Assembly: GCA_948474755.1 (NCBI GenBank)
Contig: CAOLHI010000561.1
Location: 496,001-560,000, forward strand
Direction of reading: 5' to 3'
Length of the DNA stretch: 64,000 nt
From: Ctenosaura bakeri
Lineage: Eukaryota; Chordata; Lepidosauria; Squamata; Iguanidae
The notes beneath the pieces were generated by a model. That model worked only from the letters and a program-made list of their open reading frames with translations. It was not told the DNA's origin and searched no databases. The translations under genes were made by a program, and so were the position numbers. Positions 11,400-21,900 of the stretch are shown piece by piece. Within the stretch, counting starts at the first letter, position 1; each line of letters opens with the position of its first letter.

Positions 11400-12249
11400 G
11401 ATTTCATTGGAGGCCCCCTAGTTGCGGGGGCGATGAGACAGGGCGGGCGGGACACCCTCCAGCCACTGCACCCAACCGAGGGGAGCCGGGAGTCCCGCTC
11501 CCGCGCTCCAGCTTGGCTTTTCGGCGCGGGGCTCTGGCGCGCCCTCCTTTCCACCCGGAGAAGGGGGAGCCGGAGGCGAGCGCGCGGGGGGCGGGGCTTC
11601 CCGCAGGCCCCGCCCCCGCGGGCTTTCGTGCGCCTCCGCTTTGTTTAGCCCAGCCCAGTTCAGCTCGGCCGGGCTGGCGGGCCGTGTGATTGACGCGGAC
11701 CAAAGTTATCCCGGAATAAAAGACAGCACGCATGTGCCATCACACCGGATGTGAACAGGCTGGCTTGGCTCCCCTCTCCATCACTCTCGAGCTGGCTTTG
11801 CCTATTGATGTGCATATGGCCCTTTCCGCACTGGCCTGTTATAGCGCGATGATTCCACTTTCAACCTCCTCTGCAATCCTGGGGTTTGCGGTTCCGGGAG
11901 GGGCCGGCCTATATTAATATATTTAATGGGGGCAGCCGTGCCAAAGCGGTCTAATCGGGGCTGAGCCCTTGGTAGCCGAAGCGGGGGTGGGAGAGGAAGC
12001 GGGGAGGGCGAGGGATGGCCGCCCCACCGCCCTAGCCGCGGCCCCCGGGCAGAGCGCGAAGCCCCAGCAGTCGCACGCCTACGCTGACCCGGGTCCAACC
12101 CGCTCTAAGAGGGTCTAAGCACGATCTGCCCTTTGGGGTTGCGTTCTTTGCAGTCTCTCCTTTGCACCCCTTTTCCTGGGGGGGGGCCGAGGTGGAGGCT
12201 CTGGAGAGCTTTGGGATCTTTGGTGGGAGGGAGTCCGCGCGAGGCCGGG
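11400..12249 (+). promoter_or_regulatory. CpG-rich candidate promoter and 5' leader of ACCS
   Basis: This stretch is strongly GC- and CpG-rich against an AT-rich background, with GC boxes around 11588-11620, a CCAAT-like ATTGA near 11690 and an AATAAAAG TATA-like word near 11714. It runs into exon 1, whose ATG at 12250 has G at -3 and G at +4. A polypyrimidine tract ending in AG at about 12143-12152 could be a splice acceptor, so an upstream non-coding exon is possible. A one-armed MITE (11818-11909) lies inside. The transcription start cannot be fixed from sequence alone. Confidence 0.55.
11818..11909. mobile_element. One-armed Harbinger-like MITE with intact TAT duplication
   Basis: Only the left arm remains (GGCCCTTTCCGCACTGGCC.. 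to ..TTCCGGGAGGGGCC), followed directly by a terminal GGCC. TAT flanks both sides (11815-11817, 11910-11912). The duplication survives although almost the whole right arm is gone, so the loss happened within the element or before insertion. Confidence 0.75.
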
Positions 12250-12910
12250 ATGGATTTCCGAGGGAAGAAGTACGAGCGGGGCAGCAACTGGTCGGACCCG
12301 GAGGTGGTGGAGCTGCTGCACCTGTGGGCGGACGAGGCGGTGCAGGCGGAGCTGGAGAGCTGCCTGCGGAACCAGCACGTCTTCAACCGGATCGCCGAGG
12401 TCCTGCGGGAGAAGGGCATCCACCGCACGGGCGACCAGTGCCGCGAGAAGATCAAGAAGATGAAGCTGGAGTACCGGCGGATCAAGGACAACAACAAGGC
12501 GCCCCCGCGCGCGGGACGCACGTGGAAGTTCTACGAGGTGATGGACCGGGTCCTGGCCAGCCGGCCCGCCCTCGCCTACAGCGCCGGCAGCAGCAACGGC
12601 GGCGCGGCGGCCCCCCAGGGGCTCCCGGCCGGCGTCGGGGAGCCCTACCGCCACCCTCTCCCCCTGGGCCCTCCCGCTGCTCTGGCGTTCCCGCCCTCCC
12701 GGCCCCCGGAGCTGATGGAGATCAAATGCGAGGAGGTGGACTCAGAGGAGCAGTGCCTGACGCCCGAGCCCCCGCCCGCCCTCCTCACCTACCCGCCGGG
12801 GGGCTCGGCCGGGGAGCGCGAGATAGAGAGGGCCCTTTTGGAGAGGTCCCAGAATGACTCCCCCGTCTCCAGGGTGGAGGTCCCCCTGGAGACCAGTGCC
12901 TCGCCTTCAG
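12250..12910 (+). CDS. ACCS: ACCS exon 1: trihelix Myb/SANT DNA-binding domain
   Basis: Encodes residues 1-220 plus one base (phase 1 donor CAG|GTAGGA at 12911). The domain has the spaced tryptophans of Myb_DNA-bind_4/trihelix proteins (W14 in GSNWSDPEV, W26 in LLHLW, W92 in TWKFYEVMD) and the helix-3 pattern RTGDQCREKIKKMK. Similar domains occur in MSANTD proteins and in ZSCAN20/ZSCAN29, and Harbinger transposons encode related Myb-like partners. A proline-rich linker follows, with an acidic MEIKCEEVDSEEQ motif at about 157-169. No in-frame ATG lies upstream, which supports the 12250 start. Other long frames here are shadows of high GC. Confidence 0.9.
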
Positions 12911-15900
12911 GTAGGACCGCCTCCCCTCCTTAGGCCAGTGGGCTGGGGGAAAGGCCAGTTCCGCACTAGCCTGTTATAGCGCGATGATTCCACTTTCAAC
13001 CTCCTCTGGAATCCTGGGGTTTGCAGTTCCGGGAGGGGCCCCTCCCGGAACTGCAAACCCCAGGATTCCAGAGGAGGTTGAAAGTGGAATCATCGCGCTA
13101 TAACAGGCTAGTGCGGAAATGGCCAAAGTCACTTGACTTTGGGGACTACAGCTCCTAGAATTCCTCATCCAGCATGGCCACTGGCGAGGCTGGCTGGGGT
13201 TCTGGTAGCCCCCAGCAGTTGGATTCCCCAGCTTAAACCAGCCTCTTCTCAACTTCCGAGTAGGGCGAAGTTCACACACCTTATTGAGTTACCCTAATGA
13301 GGGGAAGGGAGACTATTAAGGGTTCTGTTCTTCTTACCCCATCTTCTTACCCCATTACTGTTACCCTAATGAGGGGAAGGGAGACTATTAAGGGTTCTGT
13401 TCTTCTTACCCCATCTTCTTACCCCATTACTGTTACCCTAATGAGGGGAAGGGAGACTATTAAGGGTTCTGTTCTTCTTACCCCATCTTCTTACCCCATT
13501 ACTGTTACCCTAATGAGGGGAAGGGAGACTATTAAGGGTTCTGTTCTTCTTACCCCATCTTCTTACCCCATTACTGTTACCCTAATGAGGGGAAGGGAGA
13601 CTATTAAGGGTTCGGTTCTTCTTACCCCATCTTCTTACCCCATTACTGTTACCCTAATGAGGGGAAGGGAGACTATTAAGGGTTCTGTTCTTCTTACCCC
13701 ATCTTCTTACCCCATTACTGTTACCCTAATGAGGGGAAGGGAGACTATTAAGGGTTCGGTTCTTCTTACCCCATCTTCTTACCCCATTACTGTTACCCTA
13801 ATGAGGGGAAGGGAGACTATTAAGGGTTCGGTTCTTCTTACCCCATCTTCTTACCCCATTACTGTTACCCTAATGAGGGGAAGGGAGACTATTAAGGGTT
13901 CGGTTCTTCTTACCCCATCTTGACTCCAGAAAGTGCTTCACTCCACATCCCCCCCTTTTGCACAGAAGCAGATCTGTGTTTGGCTCCCAGCCTCTTGCAG
14001 CCAGTGGTTAGAATTCCTCAGGAAGGAACTTACCACCACTAATTGCATTTTCCCAAGGAATAATAGCCCTGCTTGCCTGTTATAGCAAAAGCCACTAAAA
14101 CATCCTCTGGTACCTGAAATGCTAACACATTTGTTGTGACATGAACTTTTCTGGACTATAGCTTGCTTTATGATGGTTTAAGATAGCAAGCCAGCAGAGG
14201 GAATTAGGCAACCTTCCAGATGCTGAACTTCAACCCTTTTAGCAGCCCTATGTCTGGAGGGCCGCACAGTTCCCATCCCTAAAATAATTTTTTACCAGTT
14301 GTCAACTCACACAGCAAAAGCATGGTTTTTGACCCTGTGTGTGGTGAGTGCAACAAAAAGGGACAAAATTTATTGTGCTGGCTGGAGGCCTAGTGGGCAG
14401 AGATGTTACCAGTAGCAGATGATGGGTGTACCCGGGACTTGATACGAGCCAGCATTTCCCAGGGTTCAGCCCTGGAGCTAAAAGCTGATATATTTTCCTG
14501 AACCTGCTGGTTTATTCTGCAAATAGAGAACAGAAAAGCACATTTAGTTTGCCAAACTGGTTCACTTGGCAGGTTGCAATCTGATGGTTCCCATATTGAA
14601 ATGGAAGTCCTGTTGCTTCTCTTGCCCGTTCCCATCCTTTCCTGCTGTTCTGTTTACCCGGAATTATACTCACAGTAACATGTGGGGCAAAGTGTAGTAA
14701 AAAGTACCATGTGAAACATAAGCTAAGACAGACTTGTCTTCTGTTTCAGCCATAGAGATAACAATACTGGGAGAGGATTCTTTTCAAATTATATAGCAAC
14801 TTTCTCTGCAGATTACTTCCCACCCAGTGTAACATAGGCTAGACTCTGACTAGGTTCACATGGCAGTTCCATACCTTCCAAAATTTTATGTAGAAAAACT
14901 GGGAAACGTGTGGTAACCAACATCAAAATATGGTCGTGATGACAAAAGTTAATAATGAGGAAGAGCAAACAGGCCAAAAAGGGCTGGAGCAATTTGCTTT
15001 TGCCTGAGATACTCAGAAGAGTAGAATTCTGCTGATTTAACTGAGTGAAAACTGTCTTTGTACTTTAAAGTCAATCTGCAGCAAGTGAAGTAAGCTGTGG
15101 GGAAAGGGAGAAGAGGAAGGGGAAACTAGGACATTTGCAAAATAGCTGAAAAAGTGGAAGGACAGAGGATTAATTGGGAGTGTTCCTGCCAAATCAAGAC
15201 AGTTGGAAAGTGTGCAGTTCTTTAGCTACAAAAGATGTATCAGCTTAGATTTTTACTTTATTTCAGGCCTTACTGGTATCATAATCTGTAAGAGAAAGTG
15301 GTAAAACCAGAATATCTAAAAGTGAATTTTTGGTTAAATATAATTGTTTGAAACAGGTATGGCAGGAAAATTAACGCCCCTGTTTACATTATCTTAAAGA
15401 TCTGTTATTTTTTTAAAAAATTTAAATTTTTTTGCTGTATTAGGACTTTCAATGATGAAGTCTGCAACTATTTCACTGAGTCATTCATAGTTGTTATGAC
15501 CATTTCATCATTTGGTGGCCAGTCTTTTGGTGTTGAGATCGACTTAAATTAGGTCTAATTAAAATTAAAATATCCAGTTTTTACACAATGTAGCATGATT
15601 TCACTTTATATTCAAATCAGTAACACAGCAATATTTATCAAAACAATATTTGTTCCTCAAATTATAAGAAAAAGATTAGGTATAAATGGTTGTTATAAAG
15701 AACTATGCAGAAAATCTCTAAACTGCACATAGCTGCCACTTACATTTTTACCTGCAAAGCAAAGGTGAGAAATATCTCAAAGGCACATTGTTGTTTTTGT
15801 TGTTGTTGTGCACCTTCAAGTAATTTCTGACTTATTGTGACACTAAGGCAAACCTATCACAGGATTTTCCTGGTAAGATTTGTTCAGAGTGGGGTTTGCC

Positions 15901-18900
15901 TTTGCATCCCTCTGAGACTGAGAGAAGAGTATAACTTACCTAAGGTCACCCAGTGGGTTTCCATGGCTGAGTGGGGATTTGAACCCTGGGCCATTTCCAC
16001 ACTAGACTGTTATAGTGCTATTATTCCACTTGCAACATCCTATGGAATCCTGGGGTTTGCAGTTTTTGGAGGGGCCAGGCGGCCCCTCCCGAAACTGCAA
16101 ACTCCAGGATTCCATAGGATGTTGCAAGTGGAATAATAGCGCTATAACAGTCTAGTGCGGAAATGATCTCGGTTTCCAGAGTCATAATCCAACACTCAAA
16201 CCACTACACCATATTGACTCTCATGTTAAAGGCACTACCTACTGTTAATTTAAACAGCAACTATCAATCCTTTTTTCCTTTTTTTCCCCAACTTATCCAT
16301 TACTTTTGATTCTCTAATATTTATAGCAAGTCAGTAAAAAAGACTAAGGTACCACATGATCCATTATTTGGAGTTGTTCATAATTGTAACTGCAGGGTGG
16401 CTGGGACTGTAATATCTCTGAGTGTCTGAAGACCCTTCATGGCTTAGCTCCTGTAACTAGTCTCTGTACTGAATAATGTGTGGAAGGGCTGCCATTTTGC
16501 GAATTGGCCAAAAAAAAAAAAAAATCCATCTGGGAAGTGCACATCATATCCTGTAGCATAAAAAGGAGGAAAGGAAGGGGAGAAAACAAGAAAAGTGGCA
16601 GCACATTTAAGATTAACTGGTTCTTGTTTCAGCATGAGCGTTCGTGGCTATAAACCCATTTCGTCAGATGCGTTACCTCCTTTTCTCCTTTTATGCTGCA
16701 AGAGACAACACAGCTACTTCTTTGGAAATCATATTCTGTAGTTTTTGTAGGCAGAACAGTGGATGAGTTGCATCTGTGTGCCTATGTAGTTTTTTGCTTT
16801 CTGATAGATATAGTTAAGAAAACAGACCACGTTTCTTGGTATCTGCTAGTGGACTAATGGATTTGCTTTCTGATTATACTATGGGCAGGTCTGGATAAAA
16901 GAGGGCAGCAGGTCAGGCATGCAAAGTCTGACCTTTGCCAAGAAATCTAAGATGACTGAAATTAATTGCTAGAGATGGTTTCTTTTTCTGTCTGCTTTTA
17001 GGTTTCAGTGAGCCCAATATGGCTTCTTCCTCCCGGATCCAAAGTCTAGGACCCCGGCCTGGTTTTTCCACTTTGCACCACTTGCGGAAAAAGCGGAAAG
17101 CCCAACGGCTGAGGGACCCCCTGGATGCGCTCTTGCTGAAGACCCTGACTGCACAGCGGGAAATGGAGGAACGCTTTCTGCAAATGGAAGAACGCCGACT
17201 CCAGCGTGACCTGGAGGTGGAGGAGCGGCGGATACAGCTGGAGCAGCGTCGTTTTGAATTGGAACGGGACCATGAATTCCGCATGTTCAATGTCTTTGCC
17301 CAGATGCTCAGCATCTTAAAACAGAGCAATAATGGCTCTTCTGCAAGTGGACAGCCTCAGGGTGTGGAGCTTAGTCAAACTTTTTCGGAAAGCACAGGAG
17401 TAGGAGAACGGGTACAGGAAGAAGGACAGACCTCACAGCTAGCACGACCCACTTTGGGCAGGACAATGAGTACATACAGTTTCTGCAACTCCGGCAATTT
17501 CCAAAGCAGCCCCTACCTCTCTGTCCGAGGCAACATTGCTAACATCTGCTGGGGCTCGGCAGAAGAGGGTTATAGTGCCTATCATGCTGACAAGTATGAT
17601 GAAGACAAAAATCCCACTGTGAGTGAAAGTGTTTTTGTTACATGTCTGAAATAATAATTATCGTTTTGTTGATCAGTCATATTATTTATTACTTGCACAC
17701 TGATTTAGGAAGCAACAAAAAGGGGCAGGTCTCTACTACCAGGCAGCTACATTTAAACATTTGATTTAATGTTGCTGTTTGGCGTGGAAGGAAGGGAAAT
17801 GCAGTTGTGAGGCATTGGTTGGGGCAGAGGTTGAAATGGGCAGAGGTTGAAATCTTCCAGCTCAGAGATATGCTAGCTGTAGCAGGTTAGAAATAGGCAG
17901 AAGCCTCTTGTGCCAGCCAAACTGGCCTTCTGTCAGCATAAACATCTTTCTGCTGGCTGATCTCAGAGTTCAGCAAGCAGAAATACTTGCCAGCACAATC
18001 ACTCTACAGGCTAAAATCAGTTAGCAAAAGGGAAAAACATGGGGAAGGTGGAGTGAGAGAGAAGAGATATGCCAGATCCCAACAGCCCCCAGACACAGCT
18101 AGTATGCTGGCACAAAGTTAGGCCAAGTTAATGATAGCCCTAAGTAAAATCTGCAGATGCCTGGGAAGAATTTGGATTCATCTCAGCTTCTGTTGACCTG
18201 GTGTCAGCTGTGTTCTAAAGCATAAACTCACTTGGGAGTGAGCCTCTTTTAACTTGATGCCATGCAGTTCCAAGGAAATTTGTATACTTTTGAGCTGCAA
18301 GGGATTAGATGAAAAGCTCCATGGGAAAAAGTGGGTTTGTGGAGATTTAAGAAAGAATGCCTTAAGAAAAACATTGCTTCTTAGTTCCTTGGTATATATG
18401 GTTAGCAACCATTTCTTTTAAAAATAATAGTAAGCGGGGGCCGGACTTATTTTCATTGGGACCTCAAATTCCCTCCCCTCTATAATAGTTACAATCACAA
18501 TATAATTCTCATTGATACAGCTGGGAGCTTCTCCCCATCCTCTGCTAACAGTGACAGTTGAGAGGAATGGTTTTCACCCAGATTGTGTCTGGGGAGTGAA
18601 TGATATAACTCTCTCCTCCCTGCACAGTGCAGTCCTGAAAATCAAGACTAACACCATACATTGTTGCTAACCACATAATTAAATTAATATTGGTTTTGGC
18701 TGTAATTGTAAGGAACAGATAGAATCATCATGCTCAAGAGGGGCCTAACATGCACTACTTCCCCAGCAAAGTCACCATTACATAGGCTCTTCCTAAAACT
18801 TGTGCCACAGTTGACTTATCTTTGTGTCTCTGGATAGCTTGCCTCATGACAGTGCTAGTCCAGAAAGGCCTGGCTATATGTTATAGTAGAACTCTTTGTT

Positions 18901-21900
18901 TTACTTCTACTCCCATTGCTGAGAATTTGTTCTGAACTAGAGGATTTAAAATTTTTTTTAAAATCCTCCAGTTCACACAGGGCATGCTTATGAGAACGCT
19001 TAACTCTTTTTCTATGGAACATGATTTTTGAGATAGCATTGTGGGAGGTCAGCTAATGTTGAAGACATATATGTGCAGAGATGGATTATTTGCTTTCACA
19101 AAACCTCTGTGTCTGTCTTCAGGGCATCATTAATTTTGGCACCAGCGAGAATAAACTTTGCTTTGATTTGATGTCCAAGCGGGTAAGAACATTTTAAATG
19201 CATTTCCAGATCAAGCTTGATTTGATGTTCATTCACATTTTAATTTTGACACTAGTTGGTCTTTTTCTTTTCTGCTTGGGTAGCTTATGAACTTGCCCCA
19301 TTTTTTGGTTTGGTGGGGAAAAAATGGTATCTTTCTATAATTGGTAGCTGTCAACTCATTGATCCACTATATCTCTGTTAAAACTGTGGGACAACTTCCT
19401 GCCCTGTTTCCTTCCCTAAATCTTTACTCTTTCCCTCTTCTCCTGTAGTAGGTATGTTTTCAGCTTTTCCTGGAGCAAATGGAGAAAACAATAGGCAAAG
19501 GAAATAGTGGAGGATTGAGACAGGAGGCTTGGTAGCTACCTCCTTTAAAAAAGAGCAGCACACATCTCTGACTGACCTTCCAGCTATTTTGAACTCCAAT
19601 TCCCAGTGGTCCCCAACCAGCATAGCTAGTGGTCAGGGATTCTGGAAGCTGAAGTCTGGAACATTTGGGGACTAATGGCTGAAAAGTGCCGGACTTAAGA
19701 ATAATTAAATTGTAGCGTGAAAGGCATTGTAAAGCTAATCAGTTGCATCTCCCAAGCATAATACTTAATCCTAACCTAGAATTCCTTATAGAAAGGCAAG
19801 AGTATTTTTGTTATCTTGGTAAATTTTCTTTAAATGAATGGGATTTGCTTCAAATTTCAAACGGTTGGTGCTTGATGTGGGGCATCCTTCCACTGGGTAT
19901 CATGCAAATTTAATGCTGCCATAATTTGCCATTTGTGGTGATATTCTTGTTCCTATGAAGTGAAATGCTACAGAGGGCTTGATGATGGAGATAAAATTGT
20001 GATTGTTTGGGGGCTTTCTTGCTAGGATTACATGTGTGCCTTTTGAAGAATATGTAAGAAGAATACACTCCAGCTAAAACCGGGAAATGTTAACCTAAGT
20101 GTTAGGTTTTGTTGGCTCATGCTTAGCTTTCCGTTTCTAAGGACTTCCTTAGTGACTATTTCCTCTCCTTCTCATTGCTGGTAGTTAACACAAAGTGACA
20201 TGAATGTCATAGAGCCTCCATTGCTACAGTATCCGGACTGGAAGGGCCACATGTTGTAAGTATGCTGTGCCCTGAACCTTTATGAATGTGTACATCCTTT
20301 TTACTCCATCTATGTAAATTAGATAAGGGGAATTATTATTATCATTATTGCAGAAATTCCTTTAAAAAATTAATGGGTGGAGATTGATAGCACTACTAGA
20401 AGTGACAAAGGAAATGTGACTGATTATGGTGGCAGTGGTGTATAAGTACTTTGGAAAGGAAACACACACAGAGTATGAAGAGGATGACAGAGTTTACTAA
20501 ATTATGACACGTGAGAAAATAATTGACTATTAAAGGTTGACATATGGAGCATTTGAGTAACAGAAATTTTGTCAAAATAGTTCATCTGTTTAATAATAAT
20601 CTATATCTAAGCCCTGGGCTTGATAAAGTCAAAACAGGACTACCCGAGAGAGAGCTGTCACCTGGCTTGAAGGTTCTCAGAAGTACAAGTTAATGACCAC
20701 CCCTCCTTTCAGGATTTGATGAATGGGAACCCAAAAAAAGCCAAGTGAAGATTGGACATGCTCAGAATAGTTAGTATCTTTTGGATGGGGGAATGGTTGG
20801 AAAACCAACATGGTGGAGAAATAGAATGGAGGGTACTGTTGTTAATATACCTTCAAGTTAACTCTGACTTATGGTGGCCCTTTCCTAGGGTTTGCTTAGC
20901 AAGATTAATTCAGAGAAGGTTTGCCATTGCCTTCTTCATAGGCTGAGAGAGTGGGACTTGCTCAAGGTCACCCAGTAGATTTCCATAGCTGAGTAAGGAT
21001 TTGAAACTTGATTAGCAATTTTATACAACCACCCCAATTTTAAAGAGATTTAAAGTATAAAACATCAGAGCTCACCTTTTCCAGGCTACAGACATGTGCA
21101 GATGCCCTCCAAAGAGATCAGAAGAGGCAGCAATTTCTGATCTTAGAAGGCTTAACTGGAGTGAGCTTTTTTGCCATTAGACAATAGTTCCTCTTCAGAA
21201 GAGTACAGAGACAGAGAGCTAATGGTAAGGACATTGTTCTGCTTTGTCTTCTCCAGCAGGCTTCCCAAGTGGAGAGAGCACATCAGGGGAGAGAGAGGGA
21301 CAGACATCTCCTGCTGGATCTTCTGCAGCAGTTGCAGAAGGCACAGCAGAAGAGGTTGCACATCTCCTGTACAGTAACCAACTGCACTAAAAAAAAAGCC
21401 CCTTCTCCCAAAAGTCCTTTACAAAATGCCCACAGATTTCTCTCTTACCACTTAGTCCTGGATGATAAGCAGGCTTTATGATACCAGAAGGTTCTTTGTC
21501 ATTTTTACTGCAGTGTGCTTAGCAGAGTTACCTGTTTCAGCATTGTTACCATTACCCTTTTGCTCTTTTCCTATCCCAACTCCTCCATCTAAGCAGGCAG
21601 AGGAAACTCTTACCTCCAGCTACACTAAAACTCCAAGATTCCAATTTCTTTCTTCTCCTCACACATTCCCTTCTAAGAAGTCAAAGGAAACCCCTTTCTT
21701 CTGGCAATGCCAAGACTGCAGTTGCTCACCCCCTCTGCAACTTCCCCAACCTAGGCAGGTAAAAGAAACCCAGTCAAGTCACTTATTCTTATGCCAAAAC
21801 TCCAGTACACTCTCATCACTCTCATGCCTCTCCTTCCTCGCTCAAATGCAAAGGGACACTGGCAAAGCTATGCATTGTGAGTGAGATTTTCATTTATTTA

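Noticed and set aside
11336..11733. Frames of 109-140 codons on both strands in the CpG island
   Set aside because: Explained by high GC and few stops; no start context, splice pattern or motif.
12105..12857. Other long frames overlapping exon 1 (138, 179 and 231 codons)
   Set aside because: Shadows of the GC-rich trihelix exon, whose own frame has recognisable domain residues and joins exon 2 in phase.
13297..13923. A 208-codon open frame of nine 24-residue repeats
   Set aside because: The 72-bp unit keeps the frame open automatically; it lies in an intron and has no domain. Also not a CRISPR array, since units abut with no spacers.
21462..21884. A 140-codon proline/serine-rich frame
   Set aside because: Produced by a degenerate tandem repeat in intron 4.
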